NCBI GenBank assembly: GCA_020205615.1
Contig: JAINUW010000633.1
Coordinates: 372,001-436,000, forward strand
Direction of reading: 5' to 3'
Length of the DNA: 64,000 nucleotides
DNA from: Panax quinquefolius
Lineage: Eukaryota; Streptophyta; Magnoliopsida; Apiales; Araliaceae
Shown here: piece after piece, positions 46,933 through 59,899 of the stretch
Position numbering within the stretch: the first letter of the stretch is position 1
How the letters are laid out: each line of letters starts with the position of its first letter
The notes under the pieces: generated by a model
What the model saw: the letters and a program-made list of their open reading frames with translations, nothing else
The model's database searches: none
What the model was told of the DNA's origin: nothing
Program-made: the position numbers and the translations under genes

Positions 46933-49900
46933 TGTGACAACCCTAGAATTTAGAAAATTATTGAAATCTTAAATGATGGATTAAAGGTTAAATATTAAAC
47001 CTGGACAAAAAATAAGTGAATGGATTTTACATTTTTGAGAAGAAATTTTATGAATTTAAAATTTTTGTGGTGAATTATTCAGGATTAAGGTTATAAGTAT
47101 ATGTGCTCTCTGTGTATGGTTATGTATGTGTACTGAATGTGGTTAACGGTCAAGGGTTGACCAGATAAATTATATCAGTGTCCAAACCCTAATATTATAT
47201 TAAGAAAGTCAACGTTCAGTTAGAAAACCCTAATGATTGATACGAAACCCTAACAATCAGACCAGAAAATCTAATTTCAGTTCGGGGAATCTGAAACCCT
47301 AATTCGAAATATTAAAACCCTATTTGGGGGTTCAAAGGATAATTGTAAAGACTTAAGTGTATTGATTATAAGATTAATTAGGGTAAAATCTAACAAATTA
47401 GTTAGAAAACCCTAATTTCAAAATTAGAAAACCCTAATTTCGAAATTAGAAACCCTAATACAAAATTAGGAAACCTAATTGATAAATTAGGAATTATTAA
47501 TCCTAATTTTTAAGTTTTAATGTGATTTGGTAATTATAACATAATTAGGAAACCTTAATTGTAATTTAGAAATCATAATTTTCCATTTTAAAATCTAATT
47601 AGAAAATCCTAGAAAAAGTATTTTTAAAACCTTAGGTTTTAACCCTAAGGGTCAAATCCTAAGGGTTGGATCAAAAGACAATTGTGCAATTAAAATTATA
47701 TGCAAAAAGTATAAAATGCCCTGTGTTGCATTATTGAAGGTTGCTTGTATATCTTGGCATATCATGAGTTGGTGACTAGCCAGGATTGCCCATGTGACTT
47801 AATTTAACTCCAACAATTAGCCATCTTGCATTACAAGTCCATTGAATCAAATTATATATTGAAGTAGAGAGGGAAAAGCTCACAAAAATAGCCATTTGGT
47901 CACCAAACACTCAACAAATACACACTCTCTCTCAAGACCCACAAAATTCTGAAGTTATTCAGTCCCTAGTATGATCCATAGCAAATCAAGATCAGATCAT
48001 GAGGATCAGATTCAAGATCAAAGCATCAAAGTGGTATAAACCCTAAATCTTCAAAATCTTATGATCTGATGTTAGGAGTTTTTGTTTATTGGTTAGAGTT
48101 GTGTTATAGGATGTCATTTAGTGATCTGGGTTGTTAGATCATGGATCCATAACATCTAGATGCACGAAATCAAGTTTTTGAAAACTGACTATGAACCCTA
48201 AATTTTGGTCTGACAGCTGAATGTCAGGGCTCATAGATCCTTGTGTGTTAATTTGTTGTTTGTTGTGTTTTAAGTTATAGACTTGTAACATGTAGTAAGG
48301 GCTTTGGTCTGGATCTTGTATCAAGATTAGATCATGTCTAGAACTCAAGATATAAGCGGTCAAAGTACGTTAACCGATCATGGAAACTGGTTTCTTGGTA
48401 ACCCAGATTTTTCCAAAAACTAGTGACAACGTTTTGCAGGCCCTTGATCTTGCTTATGTTTGTGTTTTAGACCATGTTGTTGTATTATATTTGTAGATTG
48501 ACATGAGGACTACACATCCATGCTTTTAGATTACTCAGATCATGACCAGAATGAAAATTAAACATGGTCAAACCTAGGTTGACCAACTGCCTGGGTTCTA
48601 TTTTTGGAAAACCCAAATTCTTCATGGGCGAGTTTTCTGACAAGGTTTAACTGGCCATGATCTCTTAGATATGTTGTTATTTGACTGATTTAGTGTGTTA
48701 GATATGTTCTTTGACATCTCTACTACGATATTGAACCATTAAACTACACATATATAGTAGATCTAGAATGCAAACCATGAAGCTCCAAAGTATCACACTC
48801 GAGCTGTTCATCATTTTTGGGTAACCCAAAAATGAAGAACACCCACTGACAAGATTTAGGAGGCTTAGATCTTGCTGATTAGATATATGTTAGCCATAAT
48901 ATTGATTGATTTTGTAGTATTACACTTATACTACATGATTAACACCTGTGCAGGTCCAGAATCCTTAAGATCACGAATCTAGCAATGGTCAAATATGGTT
49001 ACTTGAACACAGACATGAAGTTCTGGGCTTGGCCAAGAACACATTCAGCGACGGTTTTGTCGCCTATAGCACCTTTAGCGACACTTAATTTTTGAAAATT
49101 ATTATTTTATTAAATAAATAGAGAAAATTAGTTTTAAATTATTAAAAATTCATATTAAATTACTAAAAATTATTTTAAAGCCTAAAAATGGGTTTTTAAT
49201 AATTTTTAATATATTTCATAAATATTTAATATTTTTGGAATAATAATGGTATTTAATTTATTTAATTATAATATTAAATAAATTATTTAAAAATAATTTT
49301 AATACATGAAAAATCATTTAAAAATATATTATGGTGTTAGAAAATATTTGAAGTTATTTTTGATGACTTTTAATATTTTTGTGATGGATTTCATTAATAA
49401 TTTATTATTAATGGTAATTAAATTATTTAATAAATGAATTAAATAAATTATAGAAAAATAAAATTAATGATTTAAAAATCATATAAAAAATATTTAAGTT
49501 TTATAAAAATATTTGAAGTTATAAAATATAACTTTTGATATTTTGTCATGAAAATATTAATATTTTTTTTATTAATAGCAATTATTGGATAATGGATTTA
49601 ACTATATAGAAATCATTTAAACATGATTTTAAAGTATTAAAATATAGTTTGATATATTATAAATATGTTATAATATTAAGTAATGATTTTCATTAATATT
49701 TAATATTAAATAAATATTAATGATAAAGGAATTAAATGGTATTTAAATAATATAAATATGATATTAATGATTGTAAAATCATTATAAATGGTAATAATTA
49801 TCTGAAAATTATTACAAGCTTATGAAAAATATTTTGATTAATAATAAATTATATAAAATATCTGTGAACCAATTTAGACAGAGTCTTATGGATAATAGGA

Positions 49901-50776
49901 TCATGAATTGTTCGACTAGGACATCGGGATGTTTGAATTATGTTATATTCAACTCAAACTGCAATAGTCTGACTTGATGTTAGGTCTTATGTGTTGTATA
50001 GACTGATAGGGTTATGTGTTATGTGTATAGGTTATTCTATGATTATATATATAATAGTATTAAACTGTGATGATATTATTCTAACTTGGAAATCAATATT
50101 ATTAATATTAGGTCTTCAAATAAAGCTAGATAGATCGCGTAACAGTAATCAACCGAACATGCAAGTTTTCTTTAACTCAACTTTGAGTTATTTATTCAAA
50201 TATACTTATGGATAATCATTGTTGATTACCATGTCTATGAATTGTTGGATCGTACTCTATGCATATTGCATGTAATCATCAGGTATGAAAGGCTGATCAC
50301 CTTCATTACCATCTGGTTCAGATATAATTGTTTCTGTTCAATGTTCGTTCAACTATGAAAGTTTGTTCATGATAGTTCACAAGTATATTATTGAATGTTA
50401 GCTAACTATTATTCAAATTCTTTCAATCGTAATATATCCTCAAATAAACTTATACTTGCTGGGAAAATTTGTTGCTCACCCTTGCTATATCCTGATAAAT
50501 ATTACAGATTATGGTGAATACTTCAGATACAAGGAAAAGTTAAAGACAAGACCATCTTGGGAACTAAATGTACAGCTATATTTATAGTAGTAATGTATTA
50601 TAATAACATTGAATGTTAGATAGGATATTAATTTTGGTATTATGTGAAGGTTCTCGACCTAGGGGTAATGTATAAAGTTTAATGTATACACAATTTATGT
50701 TTATATCTTTTACAATAGTTATAGAAATAGTATACCAGATCCTTGGTGATTAGGTCCAGGATTTGAGGCTATAACA
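46933..50776 (+). repeat. 3' LTR of element F (complete, 3.84 kb)
   Basis: It starts TGTGACAACCC and ends GAGGCTATAACA, with GTTTT target duplicate following. It is uninterrupted and gives the reference for the broken 5' LTR. 47170-47460 is a cluster of AAACCCTAA teloboxes. 49080-49860 is strongly AT-rich. TTGCTCACCCTTGC lies at about 50471-50484. A TATATATT near 47850 is a possible TATA element. Confidence 0.9.
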
Positions 50777-50781
50777 GTTTT

Positions 50782-51566
50782 GGTGCCATGGTACTGGAAT
50801 GGATGAACTCAAGCCAAATTCCACCAAAACTTCACTTGAACAGTTCGTCAAACATTAAGTGTGCATGACCCACTATCCACTCACGCAATGGTAATTGAAC
50901 TTCTAATGTGGTGATGTATGATGAGAAATTGCTAGAAACAACTATTTACCCTCAATGTATTGACAATTGGTTGCTTCTCCCCTTAGTTGTTGCTGCCCAA
51001 ACTATCACTTGAAGAACCCTAACTCTTGTATGATTGAAATTATATGAATGGAGATGAAGTTGTGGTGTAGTTAGGTGTTGAATTTATAGGGGGAGAGATA
51101 GTGAAAAGATGTGGTGGGTCAAAGTAGTGGGTAAGTGGTGATAATGCGAGATAATGGGTGGGAGTCAACGAAGTCATGGGTATCAGTTGTGGTTTAAGGA
51201 CGTGGAAGTGGAGAAGATGGGCTAACGTGCTGTAATGCCGAATTGAGTCCTTCTAAGTTCTCGTACCCCCGCCCCGGTGGGGTGTAGTTCTGCAGATGGG
51301 TTTAACTTTTCCTAGTCTATGAATCCAACACATATCCATGCACTTCGCAAGTAACTACTTGAACATAGATGGTTGAATTTATAAGAAATCATGACTCACT
51401 AACAACTTGATAAACCGAAATAACTTACTTTAAACTAAACTCATACTAAACTTATACTCGAACTATGAATTAATTAGCATGCTTAAAAATACTGAGAATA
51501 AAAGTAAAATTATGTTGCCTCCTAATAGCGCTTGATTTTAAGTCTTTCAGCCTGACTACTCCCTGT
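50782..51566 (-). other. E spacer between integrase and third ORF, with the true ORF start
   Basis: The ATG of the third ORF is at 50787-50789 on the minus strand. Its first codons end at the F target site 50777-50781 and continue in frame at 26410. The rest of the spacer is noncoding. One GC palindrome of the LTR type (CCCCGCCCCGGTGGGG) lies at 51265-51282. Confidence 0.75.
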
Positions 51567-52620
51567 TCAAGGTGCATCGACAAGTGTGATTGCAGTGACT
51601 TCATTGACGATGTCGCCACCCCAGTAATGCTTCAGTCGATGACCGTTAACTTTAAACGTCTCCAATAGATTCCTAGTGTATAACTCAACGGCGCTCTGTG
51701 GGAAAACCCTCTTGATTGTGAATGGCACAAACCATCTAGATTTGAGCTTTCCTGGGAATAACCGCAGTCTTGAATTGAACAACAACACTAATTGTCCCGG
51801 TTCCAAATTTCTATTCGTGATCTTTTGGTCGTGCCACTTCTTAACCTTTTCTTTGTATAACTTTGCACTCTCATATGCTTGAAGTCGAAACTCGTCGAGT
51901 TCGTTCAATTGGAGAAATCTTTTCTCTCCTAGAGCTGCTTGGTCAAAATTAAGTTTTTGAATGGCCTAATATGCTTTATGTTATAATTCTACTGGGAAGT
52001 CACACGTTTTCCCATAGACCAACTGGTATGGAGACATCCCAATTAGTGTTTTATATGCTATCCTATAAGCCCATAGTGCGTCATCCAATTTTAGAGACCA
52101 ATCTTTTTTGCTTAGATTCACTACTTTCTCTAAAATCTTCTTCACCTCTCTATTCGAAACCTCAGCTTGACCACTTGTTTGGGGGTGATATGTTGTAGCC
52201 ACTCTATGGTTGACCCCATATTTTGCCAAAAGAGTTGTAAACGATCTGTTACAGAAATGACTACCCTCATCACTAATAATTGCTCTTGGCGTTCCAAATA
52301 TTGTAACTATATTCTTATGTAAGAACTTTAGAACCACCTTAGCATCGTTTGTGGGGAGTGCTACGACTTCAACCCATTTTAATACATAATCAACAACTAG
52401 CAAGATGTATAGGTTGTTGAAAGATGGAGGAAATGGTCCCATAAAATACATTCCCCATACATCAAAAATCTCTACTTCCATGATAGTGTGTAGTGGCATT
52501 TCATTCCTCTTTAAGATGTTGCCCACCCTTTGACATATATCGCATGTTTTGACAAACTGATGGGCATCCTCGAACACCGTAGGCCAATAAAATCCTGCTT
52601 GTAATACGTTGACCGATGTC
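51567..52620 (-). pseudogene. Element E integrase (Athila type), first catalytic Asp lost
   Basis: Frames 52577-51981 and 51908-51567 carry [10 protein letters not shown] (zinc region), [59 protein letters not shown] and the C-terminal GQLVLLFNSRLRLFPGKL. The first catalytic residue, normally Asp in the VWGIDFMGPFP block, is Tyr here (about 52440). The second Asp (SDEG) and the Glu (NREV) are kept. The enzyme would therefore be inactive even without the stop near 51968. Confidence 0.9.
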
Positions 52621-52703
52621 TGCTCACTACATTAATGTCCTTCATATGCGGATGAATGACATTCATGTAGAATATTCTTCACTTCATTATATGGCACACA
52701 CCT

Positions 52704-53246
52704 TCAAATCATCTTATCTGCACACTGTTTGAATAAGTATGGCTCATCCCATATGTACCACTTGACGTCATGTAGGAATTTTTTTTTCTGTTGTCTCATC
52801 AGATCAGGAGGAAGGATATTGCTCACCAAATAGTTAGCAAAATCCGCATACCATGAAAACTCAGAATTAACTCCAAAAAGTTGTTCATCCGGAAACGATT
52901 CATTGATCACACATTTATCCGCTTCATCTTTATCCAGATTTTCCAGCCACAAAAGATGGTCTGCTACTTGATTTTCTGTCCCTTTTCTATCCTTTATTTC
53001 CAAATCAAATTCTTAAAGGAGAAGGATCCATCTAATTAGTCTTGGCTTAGCATCCTTCTTCGAAACCAAATAGCAAATTACCAAGTGATCTGTGTAAACC
53101 ACCGCATTTGTCCCAATCAAGTATGCCCTAAATTTGTCAAAGGCATATACCACTACAAGTAACTCCTTCACAGTGGTTGTGTAGTTCAATTGTGCATCCG
53201 TAAGGGTTTTACTTGCATAATATATAGCATAGAATATTTTCTCTTA
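52704..53246 (-). pseudogene. Element E RNase H and linker
   Basis: Readable blocks are [42 protein letters not shown], then a TAA at about 53013 in place of a Gln codon, then EIKDRKGTENQVADHL. The sequence goes on as an acidic linker to the integrase zinc region (YLFKQCADKMI). The alignment to Athila RNase H is clear. Stops at about 53244 and 53013 are point changes. Confidence 0.85.
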
Positions 53247-54365
53247 GCGTTGACCCAAAACAGCTCCTACAGCATAGTCGCTCGCATCACACATGAAATC
53301 AAAGGGCATAGTCCAATCCGGTGTGACGATCACTGGGGATGATGTCAACTTCTTTTTCAACTGCTCAAATGTTGTTTTACACTCCTCATCGAATCTAAAC
53401 ATTGCATCCTTTTCTAAAAGACTGCACAACGGTTTTGAAATTTTAGAAAAGTCCTTTATAATTCTTCTGTAGAATCTGACATGTCTAAGAAAATTGCAGA
53501 TTTCGTTTAATGAATTCGGCGGTGGAAGATTTTCAATTGTGTCCAACTTTGCCTTATCAACCTACAAACCTTTAGCAGAGACCTTGTACCCCATAATTAA
53601 CCCTTCTTCAACCATAAAGTGGCACTTCTCCCAGTTAAGTACAAAATTAGTTTCCACACACCGCTTTAAGACCATGACAAAATTCTATAGACACTTATCA
53701 AAAGTGTTTCCATAGACTAAAAAGTCATCCATGAAAACTTCCACATTTTTCTCCACCATGTCCGAGAAGATAGCCATCATGCATCTTTGGAATATAGCTG
53801 GTGCATTACATAACCCAAAGGATATCCTCCTAAATGCAGAGGTTCCATATGGGAATGTAAAGGTGGTCTTCTCTTGATCCTCAGGAGCTATGACAATTTG
53901 AGTGTTGCCCGAGTATCCATCTAGTAAGCAATAGTACTCATGTCCAGCCAATCGGACCAACATCTAATCAATGAAGGGTTAAGGAAAGTGATCCTTCCGG
54001 GTTTCCTTGTTTAGCTTTCTGTAGTCCATGCATACCCTCCATGCGATCACTATTCTCATCAGAATCAGCTCATTATCTTCATTTTTAACCATTGTCATTC
54101 CACCCTTTTTTGGCACATACTGTACTGGACTAACCCATTCACTGTCTGAAATCAAGTAAATAATTACCGCATCTAACCACTTTAGTATTTCTTTCTTCGC
54201 CACTTCTTTCATGATTGGATTTAATCTTCTTTGTTGCTCCATTATTGGCTTCACATCCTCTTCCATGAGAATTTTGTGCATGCAAAAGGAGGGGCTGATC
54301 CCCTTTATATCGACAATGGTCCAACTTATTACAGACTTGTATTCTCTAAAAATCCTCAGCAATTT
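53247..54365 (-). pseudogene. Element E reverse transcriptase (Athila type)
   Basis: 54362-53979 carries the entry region: SWTIVDIKGISPSFCMHKI, KEILKWLDAVIIY, WVSPVQYVPKKGG, WRVCMDYRKLN. 53963-53685 carries YYCLLDGYSG, FGLCNAPAIFQRCM and the catalytic FMDD at 53724-53735. 53546-53247 carries NLPPPNSLNEI, FYRRIIKDFSKI and CDASDYAVGAVLGQR. The catalytic core is intact, and only three stops break the domain (about 53967, 53683, 53560). Confidence 0.9.
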
Positions 54366-55160
54366 ACTTTCCTATAATTCGTTAAGTGCATATGCAATAA
54401 TAACATGTAAAGTATTTAAATCACCTAAATAAGCATACCCGAGGTGTTTAAGAAGTGTTTTGAGCTCAAGAGTGGGTGTCTGCTTAAGTGAAGGTTTCAT
54501 CCGAGCTGAAGCATTTTCCTCCGTGTGTAATGGCTCGAATGGAACTTTGAATCAACTAATTCTAGGCAAAGCATCCAACATGTGTAAATAATCCACAAAC
54601 TTTGGATCATCTAAATCCTCATCCCCAATAGTGTAGTTTCTAATGGATCATTAACCAAACTTTTTACCATATCATCATTAACTATCCGGTCGATGACATC
54701 CATTAGGAAACACTCCTCTTCATCTGTAGCAAACTTCATGGCTTTAAATAAGTTGAATGTGACTTCCTGATCTTGGACCCTCATAGTTAATTCTCCTTCT
54801 TTCACATCGATGAGAGTCCTACCCGTAGCCAAAAATGGTCTCCCTAAGATGATTGGGATGTTCTTGTCTCCCTCATAATCCAGAATTATGAAATCAGTTG
54901 GAAATATGAATTTTTCCACCTTGACAAAAATGTCCTGCACAATGCCTCTCGAATATGTTACCGATCTATCTGCTAACTTCAATGATATGTTCGTAGGCTT
55001 TGGAGCTGGTAAACCCAATTGAGTATAAACAGATAATGACATGAGGTTTACACTTGCCCCTAATTCATACAAACATTTTTTGAAGGCCATGTTATAGATC
55101 GTGCAAGGTATAGTAATACTCTCCAGATCCTTCAACTTTGGAGGTAAGTTTCACTGTAAA
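54366..55160 (-). pseudogene. Element E aspartic protease with altered active site
   Basis: The 55135-54611 frame is open for 174 residues and has the Athila protease layout: ITIPCTI, YELGASVNLMSLSVY, LKLADRSV, DFIILDYEG, IILGRPFLATG. The active-site Asp of the usual DLGAS motif is Glu (55064-55066). A retropepsin with Glu there is expected to be inactive. After it comes a linker to RT with a stop and frame change near 54610-54366. Confidence 0.85.
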
Positions 55161-55356
55161 ACTGTGTTGTATTCCTCCGTCAACGCCAGAGTTTCATAGT
55201 CATCTAACTTTTTCTTCCTAGACAAAATACCCTACATAAATTTGGCATAACTCGGCATTTGTTCTAGGGCTTCTGCTAATGGAATATTTATTTGAAGTTT
55301 TTTAAAAACTTCCAAAAATTTGGTGAATTGCTTGTCTAATTTCTATTTTGTACTCT

Positions 55357-56757
55357 CTACTGAAATGGCGGTGGAGGATACACAACTGGATTGACATCCG
55401 ACTTATTATGTTCCTCTTGCTTCTCCTTAACATGTTTCTCTTCAACCACTTTGTTTTCATCAACCTTGACATCCTTTTTAACTGAATTTTCTACAATTTT
55501 TCCATCTAGATGTTTTCCACTCCTCCAAGTGAGTTCTTGACACTGTTCTTGATTTCCCTTCAGATTCTTTTCTGTGTCATTTGGTAGAGTCCATTGCGGT
55601 CTATTATTCAATGCTAAGGCCAATTGTCCCATCTAATTTTCTAAATTTTTGATGGCCACTACTTGTGATTTCATTGCCGCCTCATTTCCTGATATGTATT
55701 TCATCAAAAGCTCTTCTAAGTTTGTTTTCTTTTCTTGATGTGGAGCTACTTGTTGATGCTGATTTTGGAACCCCAGGGGATAAGAAGGGCGTGGAGCTTG
55801 CTGATTTTGATTGTTGCTCCATGAAAAGTGGGGATGGTTTCTATTCCCCAGGTTGTAGTCATTTTGATACATATTTTGAGGAATCCTATTGTAGCTGCCC
55901 ACAAACTAAACCGATGCTGGGTTGATGGCACAATATTCTGTAGTATGTTCTCTTGCACATAACTCACAAACATATGCCACCTGTTGTGGTTGTGCACTAG
56001 TTAGAGAATCCATTTTCTTCGATAAGGCTAAAATTTGTGCCGCATATGCTGTTACTCATACTAACTCTAATACCCCAGCTACCTTAGATTGTGTCTTTCT
56101 CACTGTAGGCCACTGGTAGTTATTAGATGCCATAGTTTCAATCAACTAATACGCCTCCTCATAACTCTTGGCCATAAACGCTCCACCTGACGCTGGATCT
56201 ATACTAGTCTTGAGATTCCCACTCAATCCATTATAGAACATATTCATCTGTAGCCATTTAGGTAGTCCATGATGAGGGAACTTTCTGTGTAGTTCCTTGT
56301 ATCATTCTCATACCTCTTATAAAGACTCCCCATGTTGCTGCTCAAACATGGTGATCTTATTTCTCATCTTTGCATTTTTGGCTGGTGGAAAGAATTTAGC
56401 CAAGAATTTCTGAGCAAGATCTTCCCAAGTAGTTATCAAACCTAGTGGTAGAGAATGTAACCAAATCTTCACCTTGTCCTGCAGAGTGAATGGGAACAAG
56501 CGAAGTCTGACTGTGTCATCTGACACCCCATTGTATTTGAAGGTGTAATATATCTCCAAATAAAAGCTAACCAAGTGTTCATTCGGATCATCATTGGCTA
56601 GTCCCCCAAATTGAACTGAGTTCTTGATCATCTAATTAGTCCCATACTTAATCTAAAAAGTATTTACAGCAATCACTGGCCTGGTGAGACTCGGCTGAAG
56701 TATAGTCACCTTAGGAGTAACAAAGCCCCTTAATTCTTTTTGATCCTCTGCAGCCAT
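55357..56757 (-). pseudogene. Element E gag (Athila type)
   Basis: The ATG at 56755-56757 opens MAAEDQKELRGFV. Two stops at about 56655 and 56634 precede the capsid domain (56631-56317): FGGLANDDPNEHL, LRLFPFTLQDKVKIWLHSLP, TTWEDLAQKFLAKFFPP. Further on are FYNGLSG, the NNYQWP segment, a zinc knuckle of CX2CX3HX4C form (CELCAREHTTEYC, about 55975-55935) and an Asn/Gln-rich region (RNHPHFSWSNNQNQQ). A Lys/Glu-rich tail ends at 55357. Normal length and order for an Athila gag, with about six stops. Confidence 0.9.
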
Positions 56758-56993
56758 TATTTATTCAGAATTCTCGAAGTTTTCCCTTGTGTCTTTAATA
56801 CACTTACTTAACCTTTGAAACCTTTTCTCGATATCGTCTTTAAAAGGAAGCAAGTCTGGCTTCTTAGACCGAGTTTACATAAACTAACTCCAAGAACCTA
56901 AAACAAGAAAGAACAATACAAAAGAAACAAAATATTAAATTAAAACTGGACTAATTAAACTGATATTGCAAAATATTAAAATTTATACTAAAT

Positions 56994-57011
56994 TCCCCAG
57001 CAACGGCACCA
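56994..57011 (-). other. Primer-binding site of element E
   Basis: TGGTGCCGTTGCTGGGGA on the minus strand lies a few bases inside the LTR end. It is a two-base variant of TGGCGCCGTTGCCGGGGA, the site used by Athila/Tat-type elements (tRNA-Asp by memory). Confidence 0.85.
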
Positions 57012-57017
57012 AAAACT

Positions 57018-58009
57018 TGTTGGTCAAAATCTAATTATGCACAATCACGCAAGTGCACGTGGTCAACAAGTAATACAATGATAAGTCAAGTATCGTTCTC
57101 GCAGAGATTTAGTATGAAATTAATCCTCACAATTTCCAGCTTTATATTATTCCAAATTTTATTAAACTATCCAATTCAATGATTATAACTATTAAAACTA
57201 AAAATATTAAAAATACCAAGCAATAAATAAACTTAAAACTGTAATTTCAAGCAAATATTGGTGAATTAGGCTTACAACTTCCCTCTAAATATCACTCCGA
57301 TTATTACACCTTATTCCAGTTCAATTCACTATCCCTGTTTATTAATCAAGAACACACAAGTAGAACTAGCCATCTCTCGATGTACTAATACCATATTAAC
57401 TTAAATCCACAAATTGGATAAAATTAAACTAAACACCTTAATCAAATAATTCACTATATCTCTATGTGAATTACAATCAAACAAGGTTTATGTTTAAGTT
57501 CTCTCTCTGATTACATGCGATGCTAGGTATATCTCTACCCTAACATTCATCAAGATTCCATTCAAAAACAGAATTCAAGAACACATGTTATAGTGACTAA
57601 GTCTAGATTCATATATCATTTCTCGAATCTATACAAATCCACATAGAATTAGTGATCAAGCAATTCATAAATTAAAGCACAAATCACAATAGATAAATTG
57701 AATGATAGATTATTAAACTGAAAATCAAGGCTACATAATCATCGTTCAACCATCAAGATCCGTGCTAAGCCTAACAAGAAAATTAGTTCATCACAAATGA
57801 ATTAAAAACTGAAATCATCAAAGTAATCATCATCCCAATTACAATAATTAAATTAAAGAAAAATAATGAATACAAAACCACCCTTCTTATTTGCTCCAAT
57901 CTGCAATTTTCGTGACTTAGACCTTCAATCCTTCCTCCAATGCTTTCTCTCAAAATTAGGACTTCAAATTGTTATTTGATTATTAGATGTAATCTCCTTT
58001 ATTTTTTCT
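57018..58009 (-). repeat. 5' LTR of element E, truncated by element G
   Basis: TGTTGGTC at 57018 matches 21737, and the similarity runs to about 58009, where G starts. The rest of this LTR would lie beyond the window. The exact border is uncertain by a few bases, because E (TGTTAACATC) and G (TGTTAATATC) look alike there. Confidence 0.85.
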
Positions 58010-59876
58010 TGTTAATATCCTAAAAGTAGTATGCAAACAAGCCAATCATGTTTGATGATAAAGCATATACTTTGTAACAATCTTATTCATTTATTAATAA
58101 AAAGTATTAATTTATTAAAGGTTTTTAATTATCTACATGATGTTGTTTTATAATATGTGATAAACTCATAGTTTTAAGAAATGCTTTTAGAATAATGATG
58201 ATGATCATTCTAATGAGATCTAAATTCTTAGAAAGCTTAAAACTAAAATAGTTCCCAATCATTGGATTACTAAATTGGGGATTAGTGAATCCGGATAGAT
58301 TGGTACATACGTTGCTTGCTCATTGAATGAGGATGATTGATCTCATGATCATTTGTGTGGAGACACTAAAGCAAGTATGTAGGTGCTTATTAGAGAATAA
58401 GTTCACTGAACGTGGCTCGCTAAGGAATACCTAATGGAGTTTTACTTTCCTGTTAATAGGAATTCCTGTAGTGATAGTAGTACAAGTGATCCTTGGACTT
58501 GAGATCATCATAGTATCTTGTGTATAATGAATTATACTTTGACTTAATCCTTAAGACCCTTAGGGTATATCAAAGGGTATACTTGGGTATAAAAAGTCAT
58601 ACATGGAGATAATGTATGATCAATGAAGAATCTATCGCTTCTAGTAAAAGAAGAGAAATGTCGTATGTGATTCGATAAATGACAACCCATTAGTCCTTGG
58701 CAAAGGCAGAATGAAATTAGAAAGGAGTTTCTAATTTACATTATTTGGAGTTGTGCATTTAAGAGTCGAAATACCTATAATTAAATAAAATAAGACTTGA
58801 CAGTAATTCCATGTCTTATATTTAATTAGAACATTGTATGGTGGAAGGATTGAATTGTACAGTAACTATTTACTCAAAGGTTCTTTTATGATTAATGTTA
58901 AAATCTATATTATCTGGAAAGTTGTTAATCGCTAGGGAGACTTATCCATAATGTAGAATAAAAATTATTTATTGAAATAAATTAATAGTTTAATTTATTT
59001 ATTTAAATAAGATTAGAATTGTTCTAATTGATTTATTCACAACCGATTTAATATGGATAACCTAAAGGGTCACACCATAAAAGGAAGAATAATTATTTAA
59101 GAAGCAAATGGCATAATCGTAATACTAAGTTAAGTATATTTAATTTAATCTATGGTGATAGAATACATTAAATAGCTTAATATTTATTATTTAATATTTT
59201 AGAAATATTAAATATAAATTAATAAGAGGAGTCTTATTAGTATTATTATTTAATTTCTGAAGGAGTTTGTGAATTAATTAATAAAAGTACTCTCATATAT
59301 CCTAACAAGATTAGGAGACTAATTAATTAAAAGAGTTTAATTAATTATTCCTAATAAGATTGAGAGCCTAATTAATTAAAATAAAACCCAATTCTTTAAT
59401 TATTAAGGAGGGTTGCCCACATCTATAAATAAGAGGAGTCTTATTATGGGTGAAGGGGGTTGACACTTTCACAAAATACATGAATACTTGATTCCAAATA
59501 TTGGAGAGTACGCTTTTTTCTATGAGAGATAGAAAAATTAGGGTTTGACCAAACACCCATCTTCTTGGATCTTTCTACTTCCTTGGTGGATCACATCTAG
59601 AAGCTAAACATTTGGGTGGCTAACGTTGATCAAAGGAAGGAACCAAACCCAGTGGATTCAAGTTGAACGTGAAAGGATTTGGAGGTAAACTTATACCTGA
59701 GGAAGCTCGAATCTTCAAGGTTATGATTCTTATTCTTTATCTTTTCGTTTTATTAATAATTATGCATAAAGGATGATCCGGGTATATGGTTTGTAAAATT
59801 TTTAAAACTCTGATTTTCCATGTTTCCGCTTATTTTGTGTAATTTGATTGTGTTCATGAATCTTACAAACCTAACA
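58010..59876 (+). repeat. Element G: LTR with methionine-type primer site, probably copia
   Basis: It starts TGTTAATATCC and ends CAAACCTAACA, giving TGTTA/TAACA termini. TATAAATA lies at 59424-59431. The primer site follows directly. No coding sequence of G is visible because H interrupts its internal region 22 bp later. The copia assignment is a guess from the LTR style and length (1.87 kb). Confidence 0.75.
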
Positions 59877-59877
59877 G

Positions 59878-59892
59878 TGGCATCAGAGCCAA
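59878..59892 (+). other. Primer-binding site of element G
   Basis: TGGCATCAGAGCC starts two bases after the LTR end, one base different from the methionine-type TGGTATCAGAGCC. Confidence 0.8.
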
Positions 59893-59899
59893 ACCTTTA

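Larger units (their letters stand above)
26416..50776 (+). mobile_element. Element F: non-autonomous LTR retrotransposon with ~3.8 kb LTRs, hosting J and K
   Basis: The 5' LTR is in three pieces (26416-27640, 31713-31822, 43221-45201) because of insertions J and K. The internal region is 45202-46932 and the 3' LTR is 46933-50776. GTTTT duplicates flank the whole. The primer site is methionine type and the purine tract is present, but no gag or pol is left. LTR structure and an internal block resemble element A, so both belong to related families and probably relied on proteins from another chromovirus. Confidence 0.9.
21737..58009 (-). mobile_element. Element E: Athila-type gypsy retrotransposon, split by element F
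   Basis: The minus-strand order is 5' LTR (57018-58009, truncated by G), primer site TGGTGCCGTTGCTGGGGA, gag, protease, RT, RNase H, integrase (to 51567), spacer, third ORF (start 50789, continuing at 26410 after F), spacer, purine tract, 3' LTR (21737-23193). E is joined across F by the GTTTT target duplicates at 26411-26415 and 50777-50781. Gag, RT and integrase wording and the tRNA site are those of Athila-like elements. LTR copies differ at roughly one base in ten by eye, and all ORFs have stops, so the insertion is old. Confidence 0.9.
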
